Origin: Asticcacaulis sp. EMRT-3
GTDB taxonomy: Bacteria > Pseudomonadota > Alphaproteobacteria > Caulobacterales > Caulobacteraceae
DNA length: 64,000 nucleotides
Direction of reading: 5' to 3'
Assembly (NCBI RefSeq): GCF_030027245.1
Contig: NZ_JASERT010000001.1
Span: forward strand, 2,782,501-2,846,500
In this document: piece after piece, positions 34,563-43,963 of the stretch
Layout: every line of letters starts with the position of its first letter
Position numbering within the stretch: position 1 is the first letter of the stretch
Made by a program: the position numbers and the translations under genes
Notes under the pieces: generated by a model
Databases searched by the model: none
Seen by the model: the letters and a program-made list of their open reading frames with translations, nothing else
What the model was told of the DNA's origin: nothing

Positions 34563-36541
34563 AGCGCCGCCTTGGCTTTCGCGGCGACGTTTTCGGCGGT
34601 GATGCCGAATTCCTTGAACAGGCGTTCCGCCGGGGCCGAGGCGCCGAAACCGGTCATGCCGACAAAGATGCCATCCTCGCCGATGAAGCGTTCCCAGCCT
34701 TCCTTGACCGCCGCTTCGACCGCGACGCGCACAGGGGCATTACCGATCACCCCGGCCTGATAGGCTGCGCTTTGCGCTGCGAACAGATCCCATGAGGGGA
34801 CGGACACAACGCGGGTGGCGATGCCCTCGGCTTCGAGCAGGGTTTGCGCCGCCACGGCCACCGAAACCTCGGTGCCGGTGGCGAAGATCGTCACCTTGGC
34901 TTCCGCCGAGGCAGGCTTGATCTCATAGGCCCCTTTGGCGGCCAGGTCGCCGCCTTGCGTGCGCAGAGCGGGCACCTTCTGGCGCGACAGGACGAGCATG
35001 GACGGGCCCTTGGCTTTCAGGGCCAGCTTCCAGCATTCGGCGGCCTCGACCATATCGGCGGGGCGGAAAACGTGCAGGCCCGGCATGGCGCGATACGAGG
35101 CCAGATGCTCGACCGGCTGGTGGGTGGGGCCGTCTTCACCGACACCGATCGAATCGTGCGTCATGACGTGCACGACCTTGGCCCCCATCAGGGCCCCCAG
35201 ACGGATGGCCGGACGTGAATAGTCGGAAAACACAAAGAAGGTGCCGGCGTAAGGGATCACGCCGCCGTGCAGGGCCATCCCGTTCATCGCCGCCGCCATG
35301 CCGAATTCGCGCACGCCGTAACGGACATAGCGGCCACCGTAATTTTCGATGTCGAAATCCGTCATGTCCTTCACCAGCGTATTGACCGAGCCGGTCAGGT
35401 CGGCCGAGCCGCCGATCATGGTGTCGATGGCGGGCACCAGCGTGGCCAGCGCCTTGCCGGAGCACGAGCGCGTGGCGTCGGCGGGCATGGTGGCGATGGC
35501 GTCGTTGATATGGGCGTCGAGCGCGGCAAAGGCATTGGCGGGCAGTTGGCCGCTGAGTGTGGCGGTCAGTTCCGCGCCCTGCGGATGGGCCCTGGCGGTG
35601 GCTTCCCAGGTTTTGCGCACCCGCGTGCCCTTACGGCCAGCGGCCTCCCAGGCTTTCTTGATGTCGGCAGGCACGGTGAAGGGTTCGGCGGTCCAGTTCA
35701 TGGCCGCGCGCGCCGCCTTGATCTGATCGTCCATCAGATTATAGCCGTGGCCGTGCTTGTCGCCTTCCAGCGGGCCCGCGCCCTTGGACACCTTGGTCTT
35801 GCAGGCGATCATCACCGGCCTGTCCTGATTTTGCGCCCAGCGCATCGCGGCGGCGATTTTCGCATGGTCATGGCCATCGACCGCCTTGACCGCCCAGCCC
35901 GCCGCCTTGAAGCGCGCCTGCTGGTCGCCGGTTTCAGCCACCGTGGCCCAGCCGTCGATGGTGACATTGTTGTCGTCGAACAAAACGATCAGGTTGTTCA
36001 GCCTGTAGCGTCCGGCCAGAGAAATCGCCTCGTGCGATACGCCCTCCATCAGGCAGCCGTCACCGGCGATCACCCAGGTCTTGTGGTTGACGAGGGCGTC
36101 GCCGAAGCGGGCATTGAGGTGGCGTTCGGCCATCGCCATGCCGACCGCCGTGGCCAGACCCTGACCGAGCGGGCCGGTCGTGCATTCAACGCCCGCCGTG
36201 TGGCCATATTCGGGGTGGCCGGGGGTGGCGGCGCCCCACTGGCGGAAGTTTTTGATGTCGTCCATGCTGACCGATTTAAAGCCGGTCAGGTGCAACAGCG
36301 CATAGAGCAGCATCGAGCCGTGGCCTGCCGACAGCACGAAGCGGTCGCGGTCGGCCCAGTCGGGGCGCGACGGATCGTATTTGAGAAACTTCGTCCACAA
36401 GACAGTGGCGACATCGGCCATGCCCATCGGCATCCCCTGATGGCCCGATTTGGCGCGGTGGACGGCTTCCATCGACAGCACGCGAATGGCGTCGGCCATC
36501 ACGGTCAGTGACGGCTTCGTTGAGGTGGCGCTTGTGGTCAT
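34559..36541 (-). CDS. tkt: Transketolase
   Basis: 660 aa. Thiamine diphosphate enzyme: DRFVLSAGHGSMLLYALLHL, GPLGQGLATAVGMAMAE, the diphosphate motif GDGCLMEGVSHEAISLAG...NN, PYAGTFFVFSDYSRPAIRLG and HDSIGVGEDGPTHQPVEHLA. It moves two-carbon units between sugar phosphates. Divergent from zauP-zapA. The last codon is followed by a TAG contributed by the dispersed repeat, so the original 3' end may have been replaced. Confidence 0.96.
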   Translation of the reverse strand: MTTSATSTKPSLTVMADAIRVLSMEAVHRAKSGHQGMPMGMADVATVLWTKFLKYDPSRPDWADRDRFVLSAGHGSMLLYALLHLTGFKSVSMDDIKNFRQWGAATPGHPEYGHTAGVECTTGPLGQGLATAVGMAMAERHLNARFGDALVNHKTWVIAGDGCLMEGVSHEAISLAGRYRLNNLIVLFDDNNVTIDGWATVAETGDQQARFKAAGWAVKAVDGHDHAKIAAAMRWAQNQDRPVMIACKTKVSKGAGPLEGDKHGHGYNLMDDQIKAARAAMNWTAEPFTVPADIKKAWEAAGRKGTRVRKTWEATARAHPQGAELTATLSGQLPANAFAALDAHINDAIATMPADATRSCSGKALATLVPAIDTMIGGSADLTGSVNTLVKDMTDFDIENYGGRYVRYGVREFGMAAAMNGMALHGGVIPYAGTFFVFSDYSRPAIRLGALMGAKVVHVMTHDSIGVGEDGPTHQPVEHLASYRAMPGLHVFRPADMVEAAECWKLALKAKGPSMLVLSRQKVPALRTQGGDLAAKGAYEIKPASAEAKVTIFATGTEVSVAVAAQTLLEAEGIATRVVSVPSWDLFAAQSAAYQAGVIGNAPVRVAVEAAVKEGWERFIGEDGIFVGMTGFGASAPAERLFKEFGITAENVAAKAKAAL

Positions 36542-36673
36542 GGGCGAGTCTCTATTAAAGTAAGCATATGAGAGGTGAAGTTGCCGCAGGCTTTAGCGGA
36601 ACTTGCCGCACAAGTGTAGGTTTTTTCACGCCACGGGCATTCGAAATGCGGCTGGCGGGTATCGGAGGTCGAT

Positions 36674-36988
36674 ATGGAGCAGACACCCCAGGGGCATATG
36701 AACCCATCGGCAGGTGGCGGTAATCTGGCCGTGGCGGTCAATCGCCTTGACCGGGCGTTGGCGGCGCTGGAGGCGCGGGTGCGCGCCCTGCAAAGCGGGC
36801 AACCCATTCCCGAATATGAGAAAAACCACGATGACATCCGGCAGGAAGATTACCAGCGCCTGCTCGTAGAACTGGATGTGGCGCGCGCGCAAAACGCCGA
36901 AATGGCCGCCGCCGCCGAAGAGGCCTATGCGGCGCTGGGCTCTGCGGCCAGCGAAATTCGGCAACTGATGGACGAGGAGGCAGCCTGA
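36674..36988 (+). CDS. zauP: ZauP-like coiled-coil protein (ZapA upstream protein)
   Basis: 104 aa, predicted helical: AVAVNRLDRALAALEARVRA then YQRLLVELDVARAQNAEMAA and EIRQLMDEEAA. Position directly upstream of zapA with a TGATG overlap matches Caulobacter ZauP, a coiled-coil partner of ZapA at the division septum. Assigned mainly by context and length; DUF4164-type annotation is an alternative label. Confidence 0.75.
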   Translation: MEQTPQGHMNPSAGGGNLAVAVNRLDRALAALEARVRALQSGQPIPEYEKNHDDIRQEDYQRLLVELDVARAQNAEMAAAAEEAYAALGSAASEIRQLMDEEAA

Positions 36989-37314
36989 TGGGCGAGGTCA
37001 CGGTCAGGGTCAATAACAAGCCTTACGTCGTCGGGTGCGCCGACGGTCAGGAAGCGCGCGTCACCGAACTGGCGCGGGTGTTCAATGAGCATGTCGAGAT
37101 GGTGGTGTCCGATGTCGGGGCCATCGGCGAGGTGCGTCTGTTCCTGATGGGGGCGCTTCTGATGATCGACGAGATGCAGGAACTGCGCACCCAGTTGGCC
37201 GAGGCGCATTCGGCCACGGCGCGCATGAATGCCGGGGCGCACGAAATGGAGCGTAAGGCGGCCTTCGCCATCGCCGACGCCGCCGAGCGGCTGGAAAAGC
37301 TGCTGGCGACGTGA
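36988..37314 (+). CDS. zapA: Cell division protein ZapA
   Basis: 108 aa. VTVRVNNKPYVVGCADGQEA is the ZapA globular head, and the rest is a long helix (LFLMGALLMIDEMQELRTQL, AFAIADAAERLEKLLA). It bundles FtsZ filaments. Translationally coupled to zauP. Confidence 0.9.
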   Translation: MGEVTVRVNNKPYVVGCADGQEARVTELARVFNEHVEMVVSDVGAIGEVRLFLMGALLMIDEMQELRTQLAEAHSATARMNAGAHEMERKAAFAIADAAERLEKLLAT

Positions 37315-37377
37315 GGGGTTGTGTTTAAGGGTAAAGCGAGGTGAGGGCCATCTTCAGAGCCCGTTTTTCGTTATATC

Positions 37378-37493
37378 TAGAGCGGTTTGCATTCTGATTG
37401 AATCGGTCAAAGGCATGCAACCCGCTCTACATTTTACGTTTTTCCGCATCTCGCATTCAATTTGTAAGTCAAATTAAACGCTCGTTGCTCTAG
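37378..37493 (-). repeat. 116-bp dispersed palindromic repeat, copy C (inverted)
   Basis: Same element on the minus strand, from TAGAGCGGTTTGCAT (37378) to GTTGCTCTAG (37493). It sits 64 bp after the zapA stop. Confidence 0.93.
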
Positions 37494-37622
37494 CCTCCCC
37501 TGATTTCAGGGGAGGGTGCCCCCGAACGGGGGCGGGTGGGGTTAAATTCCGCCCGGCGGATCGACGGGAATTAACCCCCTCCGGCGCGATGCGCCACCTC
37601 CCCCTGAAATCAGGGGGAGTTT
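37494..37622. repeat. Compound palindromic repeat
   Basis: CCTCCCCTGATTTCAGGGGA, GGTGGGGTTAAATTCC and GGAATTAACCCCCTCC arms, then CTCCCCCTGAAATCAGGGGG; a large inverted structure abutting repeat copy C. No coding content. Confidence 0.8.
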
Positions 37623-37647
37623 TCTAAAATCTAACCATAGAGACTGA

Positions 37648-38442
37648 TTAAGGCTTTGCCAGCGCCGCTGCGATGGCCTGTTCGGCGAGGGGGGCCATGA
37701 CCGCATAGGCTTGGTCGGTCGGGTGGATGCCGTCGCTGGTATAGTCGGCGCGCATCAGACCCTTATCGTCGCGCAAAACCGGGCCGTAATCGATCAGTTG
37801 ATCATGGTGGGCGGCGCAATAGGCGGCGAGCCACGCATTGATCCGCGCCAGTTCGTCCGGGTGGCGATCCTGCAAGACCGTGGCGGCATTGGGTGTGTAA
37901 TTATTGACCGGCATGATCTCGGTAAAGATCGGTTTGATGCCGTGAGCTTGCGCCAGTTCGGCCATCGCTTCATAATTGGTTTCGATCTGCTGTTCGGTTT
38001 CGACCTGAAACACGCCCTGCACATCATTGATACCGGCCAGAATCACCACCGCCGCCGGATGCAGGGCCACCACATCGGCATGGAAGCGCACCAGCATCTG
38101 TGTGGTCACCTGACCGCCAATGCCGCGATTGACATAGGGTTTGCCGGGAAAGAACTTGGCCAGATTCCAGCGGTCGGTGATCGAATCGCCCAGGAAAACC
38201 ACGCGCTGTTCGTCAGGCGCAGGCGCGGGCAGGGCGGCATTTTGCGGCGCATAAAGATATTGCTCGCCGAAATCCTCCAGCATCCTGGCGGTGACCTTGG
38301 CGCGGTAAGGGCCGAGATATGGGCCGAAATCGCGCGGGGTGGCGTCCTGTCGCGGCGGCGAGGACTGGTAATCTTGCGCGTGGACAGTGGGCGCGAGCGT
38401 GGCGATGAGCAGGGACAGGATGAGGATTAACTGGCGGATCAT
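37648..38442 (-). CDS. Secreted SGNH/GDSL-family hydrolase
   Basis: 264 aa with signal peptide ending VHAQ. Catalytic blocks: VVFLGDSITDRWN (Ser in GDS), NRGIGGQVTTQML (block II Gly), LAGINDVQGV (block III Asn) and DGIHPTDQAY (block V Asp-His). Probably an esterase deacylating carbohydrates; the GH3 glucosidase next door on the same strand supports a role in polysaccharide breakdown. Confidence 0.9.
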   Translation of the reverse strand: MIRQLILILSLLIATLAPTVHAQDYQSSPPRQDATPRDFGPYLGPYRAKVTARMLEDFGEQYLYAPQNAALPAPAPDEQRVVFLGDSITDRWNLAKFFPGKPYVNRGIGGQVTTQMLVRFHADVVALHPAAVVILAGINDVQGVFQVETEQQIETNYEAMAELAQAHGIKPIFTEIMPVNNYTPNAATVLQDRHPDELARINAWLAAYCAAHHDQLIDYGPVLRDDKGLMRADYTSDGIHPTDQAYAVMAPLAEQAIAAALAKP

Positions 38443-38458
38443 GGTGTCTCGAAATCAT

Positions 38459-38623
38459 TTCCCTCTCCCCTCCATGAGGGGAGAGGACGAGAGCCTGAGC
38501 GTAGCGAAGGCGATCGGGTGAGGGGCCTTAGCGCAACCGGCGGCCAGCCCCTCACCCGAGGATCGGCGGCTGCGCCTTGCGCCTCGTCCTCTCCCCATTT
38601 TCATGGGGAGAGGGGAAGGTTTT
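38459..38623. repeat. Pair of GC-rich palindromic repeats
   Basis: Left unit CCCTCTCCCCTCCATGAGGG with GAGCGTAGCGAAGGCGA nearly matches 25135-25203; the right unit is its inverted partner (CCTCACCC...CCTCTCCCC...GGGGAGAGGGGAAGG). Together they form a roughly 165-bp inverted structure. Confidence 0.82.
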
Positions 38624-38633
38624 TTGATCCGTT

Positions 38634-40940
38634 CTATTGGCCCTTCACGTCCAGGGTTTGCTGGTCGAGATGGACGGTGACGGTCTGGGCGATGTCGGTG
38701 GCCGAGGTGGCCAGCATCACCTTGTAGTCACCGGCCTTCACCGTCCAGGTCTTGCTGGCCGAATCATAGGTGGCCAGCAGGCGCGGATCGACGCTCGCCG
38801 TCAGGGTTTGGCTTTCGCCGGGCTTCAGATCGGCCTTGGTGAAGCCGCCGAGGCGCTTGGGCGCTTCCCAGCCGGCATCGCCAACGGGCGACACATAGAT
38901 CTGCGCCACTTCCTTGCCTTCGACCGCGCCGGTGTTTTTCACCGTGAAGCTGGCCTTCAGCCCCTTGCCATCGGCGGCGGCGGACAGGCCGCCGAGCGAG
39001 AAGCTGGTATAGCTGAGGCCGTGGCCGAACGGAAACAGCGGCGTCAGGCCCTTCTTGTCGAACCATTTATAGCCAACCGCCGCGCCTTCGATGTTGTAAT
39101 CGGTATGGGGATGCGAATTGTCGTCGAGCTTGACATCGCCGTCCAGCACCGGGCGCGGCAATTGCGCCACGCTGGCCGGGAAGGTGGCGGGCAGATGGCC
39201 CGACGGATTGACCTCGCCGGTCAGGACGCGGGCAATCGCTTCGCCGCCGCTGGTGCCCGGATACCAGGCCTCGACCACGGCGCCAACGCTGGCGAGCCAC
39301 GGCATGACGACGGGGCCGCCGGTTTCCAGCACCACGGCGGTTTTCTTATTGGCCTTGGCGACGGCGGAAATCAGCGCATCCTGACCATTGGGCAGGTTGA
39401 GATCGGGCACGTCCATGCTTTCGCCGGTCCACTGGTTGGCGAAGACGATGACCAGATCGGCACCGCGCGCCGCCTTGGCCGCCGCCTTGACATCCTTGCC
39501 GTCGAGATAGGTGACGGATGCCTGGGTGCGCGCCTCGATGCCCTTCATCGGCGAAGAGGCATAATAGGTCATCGGCCCGGGGAAGCCATCGGGGCCTTCG
39601 CCGTCAAAGCGCTTGGCGCCGACAGCATAGACCTGTGACGAGCCGCCGCCCGACAGGACGCCGAAATCGGCATGGCTGCCGATGATGACGATCTTTTTGG
39701 CGGTCTTGGCGATGGGCAGCAGGCCTTTCGTGTTCTTCAGCAGAACGATACCGGCTTCGGAATCGGCCTGGCTGATCTTGTTATCGGCGACATAGTCGAT
39801 GGTGGCCGACTGGTCGCCCTTGACCGGATCATCGACCAGACCATTGGCGAACATGGCGTAGAGGATGCGTTGCGCCATGTTGTCGAGGCGGGCCTGCGGC
39901 ACATAGCCGGCATTGACGGCTTCCTGCAAAGCGCCTTCGAAATAGGCCGAGCGGTCGAAGGCCCAGCCCGATTCCTGATCGAGGCCATTATTGGCGGCGG
40001 CGACGGTGGAATGGGTGGCACCCCAGTCCGACATGACATAGCCCTTGAAGCCCCAGTCGGTCTTCAGCACCTGATTGAGCAGCCAGTCGTTTTCGCAGGC
40101 ATAGGCGCCGTTGACGCGATTGTAAGAGCACATGACCGCGCCGGGCTTGCCGATTTCATCGGCGATCTGGAAGGCGAGCAGGTCGGATTCGCGGGCCGCC
40201 TTGTCATCGATCTTGACATCAATGGTGAAGCGGTTGGTTTCCTGATCGTTGAAGGCGTAGTGCTTGAGTGTCGAGATGATGTGGTTCGACTGGATACCCT
40301 TGATTTCATTGCCGTCGATCACGCCGGCCAGCAGCGGGTCTTCACCGGCATATTCGAAATTACGGCCATTGCGCGGCTCGCGCAGCAAATCGACGCCACC
40401 GGCCAGTTGCACATTAAAGCCCGACAGGCGCGCTTCGTGGCCGATCATGGCGCCACCGGCAAAGGCCATGCCCGGATCCCAGGTGGCGGCGGTGCTGATG
40501 CCCGAAGGCAGGGCGGTGCGCAGGCGCGGCGTGGGTGAACGCTGGGTGGCGACGCCGACACCCGCATCGGTTTCCCACTGGGCCGGAATGCCAAGGCGCG
40601 CAATACCGGGCACATAACCGGCCGAATCGGGCAGGCCGTCTTTCGGGAATTCAAAGCGCTTGGTGCCCGCCGTGAACCACGGCGCATTGGTTGAGAAATA
40701 GCCGAAGACCAGTTGCAGCTTTTCGGCCTGGGTCATGGCCTTGACGGCAGCGTCGGCACGCGCCGAAGGGTCGAGGCTGGTATTCATCCACGGCTGGTCG
40801 GCGGGGGCCGTTGCGGTGGCGGGCGTTGCGGTGGCCTGGGCCTGGGCGGCCAGAGGCGCCATCAGCAAGGCGGAGGACAGGGTCAGGGTCAGGGCTGTGG
40901 TGCTGACGAGCTGGAGGGTGTGACGAAGGTGGGTAGTCAT
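38634..40940 (-). CDS. Glycoside hydrolase family 3 beta-glucosidase, secreted
   Basis: 768 aa. Signal peptide (residues 1 to about 36), GH3 N-terminal barrel with LKHYAFNDQETNR and the nucleophile Asp305 in YVMSDWGATHS, then the alpha/beta sandwich domain (LVIVFANQWTGESMDVPDL, GGPVVMPWLASVGAVVEAWY) and a C-terminal Fn3-like domain (FPFGHGLSYTSFSL, GKEVAQIYVSP). It releases terminal beta-linked sugars in the periplasm. Likely functional neighbours: the SGNH esterase downstream and the secreted protein upstream. Confidence 0.93.
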   Translation of the reverse strand: MTTHLRHTLQLVSTTALTLTLSSALLMAPLAAQAQATATPATATAPADQPWMNTSLDPSARADAAVKAMTQAEKLQLVFGYFSTNAPWFTAGTKRFEFPKDGLPDSAGYVPGIARLGIPAQWETDAGVGVATQRSPTPRLRTALPSGISTAATWDPGMAFAGGAMIGHEARLSGFNVQLAGGVDLLREPRNGRNFEYAGEDPLLAGVIDGNEIKGIQSNHIISTLKHYAFNDQETNRFTIDVKIDDKAARESDLLAFQIADEIGKPGAVMCSYNRVNGAYACENDWLLNQVLKTDWGFKGYVMSDWGATHSTVAAANNGLDQESGWAFDRSAYFEGALQEAVNAGYVPQARLDNMAQRILYAMFANGLVDDPVKGDQSATIDYVADNKISQADSEAGIVLLKNTKGLLPIAKTAKKIVIIGSHADFGVLSGGGSSQVYAVGAKRFDGEGPDGFPGPMTYYASSPMKGIEARTQASVTYLDGKDVKAAAKAARGADLVIVFANQWTGESMDVPDLNLPNGQDALISAVAKANKKTAVVLETGGPVVMPWLASVGAVVEAWYPGTSGGEAIARVLTGEVNPSGHLPATFPASVAQLPRPVLDGDVKLDDNSHPHTDYNIEGAAVGYKWFDKKGLTPLFPFGHGLSYTSFSLGGLSAAADGKGLKASFTVKNTGAVEGKEVAQIYVSPVGDAGWEAPKRLGGFTKADLKPGESQTLTASVDPRLLATYDSASKTWTVKAGDYKVMLATSATDIAQTVTVHLDQQTLDVKGQ

Positions 40941-41114
40941 GCTGGGATCTCCCGGTTCAAGCTTTGGTTCTTTTTATTATTCTTTTAGCACTGGCTTTAA
41001 GCCTTATAGCCGAATTCTGCGCGGCTATAAGGGGGAAAACGCGAAAAATACCGGGTGGAACCGCCCGTGGGAGCGGTTCCGTCGTGTTGCGTGGCCCCCA
41101 ATGCGCGAGGATGT

Positions 41115-41741
41115 CTATTTCTTCTTTTTCGTCGTATCGGCGCGCGCTGCCTGCGGATCATTGACCGGCAGATAGCTCAGATTATAGCCGGGGCCGTAAT
41201 CGAGCAGGAAGACGGGGCCGAGCGCCACACTCTGCGCCGCCGAGGCTACCTGCACGCTGCCTTGCAAGGCCTGCGGCAGATAATCTTTTTGTGCGGTGCC
41301 GGTGACATAATAGAGCTTCCAGTCGGGCGTGATGGTCAGGTTTTCCGTGCCGAGGCGGGTATAGGGGGCGCTGGCCTCCTGAATCACCGCCGGGGCCGAG
41401 ATGCTGGTCGCGCCCGCAGGCGGGGTGACGGCGCGCGCCCAGAAGGCCAGCAGCAGCACATCGCCGGATTTGACGGCCTGGGTGGTGGTGATGCCTGCCT
41501 GAACGTCCCACGGGTTCTGACCGGGCTGGGCGGCGCTGACCGTATAGGCCCAGCCGCCGCGCACCGTATCGTCCGGGGCGAGCTTGTGGCTTTCGCCCGT
41601 GCCAAACGAACTCCACTGATCGGCGGCGGGTTTGTTGAGGGCGTGCGCCATCAGATCCTGCGCCTGAACGACCGCCGGGGCCAGTGTCAGCGGGGCCAGA
41701 GTCAGGACGGCGGCGAGGATCAGGCTGAGTGGACGTGACAT
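41115..41741 (-). CDS. Secreted protein, possibly carbohydrate-binding
   Basis: 208 aa from the ATG at 41741. Signal peptide ending VVQAQ, then a beta-rich domain (VRGGWAYTVSAAQPGQNPWD, AVKSGDVLLLAFWARAVTPP, LGTENLTITPDWKLYYVTGT, SVALGPVFLLDYGPGYNLSY) resembling the galactose-binding/CBM4-9-type sandwich often attached to glycosidases. A Lys-rich tail ends TTKKKK. The resemblance is from general pattern only. It lies upstream of the GH3 gene on the same strand with a 174-bp gap. Confidence 0.55.
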   Translation of the reverse strand: MSRPLSLILAAVLTLAPLTLAPAVVQAQDLMAHALNKPAADQWSSFGTGESHKLAPDDTVRGGWAYTVSAAQPGQNPWDVQAGITTTQAVKSGDVLLLAFWARAVTPPAGATSISAPAVIQEASAPYTRLGTENLTITPDWKLYYVTGTAQKDYLPQALQGSVQVASAAQSVALGPVFLLDYGPGYNLSYLPVNDPQAARADTTKKKK

Positions 41742-41892
41742 GTGACGCTCCCATTGCTTTTTGATGGTCTGTTCTGCCCAAGAATGGACGGTTGCGTCAA
41801 GTGTTAGCGGTATAGGCGCGCTTTTCGCCATCAACTTGCTAAAAAACCGGACTTCGCCCACCTTGCTGCAAAATCACGAAAGCCCGCGAATC

Positions 41893-43413
41893 ATGAATGC
41901 TCCGTCTTCCGCCAGCGCGCCGCCTCTGGATCCTAAGGATGTGCGTTCGATCATCATCGGCCTGATGGTGGTGCTGCTGCTGGCGGCGCTGGATCAGACC
42001 ATCGTATCGACCGCCCTGCCGACCATTGGCCGAGCGCTCAATGATGTGCAGCATCTGCCGTGGATGGTGACGGCCTATCTGTTGTCTTCCACCGTGGTGA
42101 CACCGCTATATGGCAAGCTGGCCGATATTATCGGGCGGCGCACTACGCTTCTGATGGCGATCGGCATGTTTCTGCTGGGCTCGCTTTTGTGCAGCCTGTC
42201 GCCCAATATGTTGTTTCTGATTGCGGCGCGCGCCATTCAGGGCTTAGGCGGCGGCGGGCTGATGTCGCTGGTGCAGACGGTGATTTCGGACGTGGTGACG
42301 ATCAAGGAGCGCGGCCGTATTCAGGGCATGTTCGCCGCCGTTTTTACCTCATCGAGCCTCGGCGGGCCGATCCTGGGCGGCGTACTGGCCGAGCATTTCG
42401 GCTGGCAGTCGATCTTCTGGGTCAATCTGCCGGTGGGGGTGCTGGCCCTGTGGATCGTCTATCGCGGCCTGATGAAGCTGCCGCGCTATGAACGCGCCCA
42501 CAGGATCGACTGGGCGGGCGCGGGCCTGATGGCGGTGGCGGCGGTGGTGCTGATGCTGGCCATCAATACGCGCGGCGCGGCGATTATGGGCGTGCCGGTC
42601 TGGGCGGCCTATATCGTGTCGGGCGTCTTCTGGCTGCTGTTTGCCTTGCGCCTGCGCCTGGCCGCCGAGCCGCTGATCCCGACCGATATATTGAAAAACG
42701 GCATTGTGGTGCGCGCCATACTGGTGGCCACATTGAGCATGGGCACATTGATGTCGGTCGGGGCCTAGAACCCGCTTTATCTGCAACTGATTTTTCACTT
42801 AAGCGCCACCGAGGCCGGCATGGCCATGACGCCGCTGGCTCTGGGCGTGGTGGGCGGCGCCATCCTGTCGGGCCAGATGATGGCGCGCAGCAAGAGCGGA
42901 AAATACAAGGCCCTGCCGCTGGCGGGACTGGGGATTGGCGCGCTGCTCTATACGGTGCTGATCTTCATTTCCGATCACCTGACTCTGTGGAGCTATCTGG
43001 GCTGTCTGGTGGTGGCCAATGCGGCGGTCGGTTCGACCTTCCCGGTGACGACCGTGGTGGTGCAGAATATCGTCGAGCGTCACCAGATGGGCACGGCCAC
43101 CGGCGTGATGAACTTCTTCCGCTCGCTGGGCGGGGCGATCCTGGTGGCGATTTTCGGGGCCATCCTGTTTGGTGAGATTTACGCCCTCCTCGGCAACAGT
43201 TTCAACGGGGCGCTGTCGGCGGATACCCTAAGCCACGTCGCCGATCCGGCGCGCATCTACAGGCCGATCTTCATCGGCGCGGCCATCGCTATGGGGGCGG
43301 CATTTCTGCTGTTGTGGTCGATGGAGGAGCGGCCTCTGGGGGCGCGCGATTTGCCGGTGGCCAAGGCGGCGGAAGAGGCGACCGATACGCTGAGCGGGGC
43401 CGATTTTCATTGA
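41893..43413 (+). pseudogene. DHA2-type MFS multidrug exporter interrupted by an in-frame TAG
   Basis: Start at 41893. EmrB/QacA-like 14-helix transporter: LLAALDQTIVSTALPTIGRA, the motif A loop GKLADIIGRRTTLLMAIG, the motif C helix SSLGGPILGGVLAEHFGWQS, then FWVNLPVGVLALWI. At 42766-42768 TAG occurs in frame after MGTLMSVGA; the same frame continues NPLYLQLIFHLSATEAGMAM through the remaining helices to ADFH at 43413 with no frameshift. In relatives this stretch reads through as one chain, so a single substitution has split the gene. Either half alone is unlikely to work. Alternatives are amber suppression or a sequencing error. Confidence 0.85.
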
Positions 43414-43556
43414 GTTTGAGGGTGGGGCAAGGAAAAAAGAATTCACCACGGAAAACACGGATCATGATCCGCTTTGCGGGTCATGACACGGATAGACAGC
43501 ATCCTCGCTTTTCTTATCCGTTACATGGCCGCAGGCCATGATCCGTGTTTTCCGGG
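43402..43556. repeat. Direct repeat, copy 1 (also a partial inverted repeat)
   Basis: Starts inside the last codons of the MFS gene (GATTTTCATTGAG) and matches 43787-43941 at a constant 385-bp offset with few differences. It contains the left arm of a palindrome (43439-43466) but its right arm is cut short after TTTTCCG. Confidence 0.85.
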
Positions 43557-43692
43557 GTTGAAAAACCTGTACGCCCCAAATTTAGAAGGGCGCGCAGCCT
43601 GATGACATACCGGTCAAAACTCCGGGGTTTGCATGGCTTAACTTTCCTTTCTCTCTTGGTGAAGGGGTTTGACGGCAACAAAGCGCATGTCG

Positions 43693-43790
43693 TTTTGGCC
43701 AGACCCCTCCGTCACCTTCGTTGCGCTCGCTGCCACCTCCCCATGCCCAAGGAAGATTGGGGCGCAGGGAGGAGGGTGCAGGCGCTGATT
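43693..43790. repeat. GC-rich palindromic repeat between the direct repeats
   Basis: ACCCCTCCGTCACCTTCGTT...CCACCTCCCCATGCCCAAGG...GGAGGAGGGTGC, related to the unit at 46316-46395 (CCCCTCCGTCATCTTCGCC). Confidence 0.7.
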
Positions 43791-43949
43791 TTCATTGAGT
43801 TTGAGGGTGGGGCAAGGAAAAAAGAATTCACCACGGAAAACACGGATCATGATCCGCTTTGCGGGTCATGACACGGATAGACGGCATCCTCGCTTTTCTT
43901 ATCCGTGACATGGCCGCAGGCCATGATCCGTGTTTTCCGTGGTGAATTC
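43787..43949. repeat. Direct repeat, copy 2, containing a complete palindromic element
   Basis: Second copy of 43402-43556, including a duplicated fragment of the MFS 3' end. The palindrome is intact: 28-bp perfect arms at 43824-43851 and 43922-43949 (GAATTCACCACGG... / ...CCGTGGTGAATTC), plus inner hairpins ATGATCCGC/GCGGGTCAT and CATGGCCGCAGGCCATG. Confidence 0.9.
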
Positions 43950-43963
43950 TTTTATTTTTTCTT

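Noticed and set aside
34490..34795. Plus-strand frame starting MRKNVKCRVGC (also seen at 49717)
   Set aside because: The N-terminus is the 116-bp repeat read as protein; the rest is antisense to tkt.
35267..36511. 414-codon plus-strand open frame
   Set aside because: Antisense to transketolase, with low-complexity composition and no ribosome-binding site.
37345..37368. Terminator after zapA (GGGC...GCCC then T5)
   Set aside because: Only a 4-bp stem with a 10-base loop; too weak to call.
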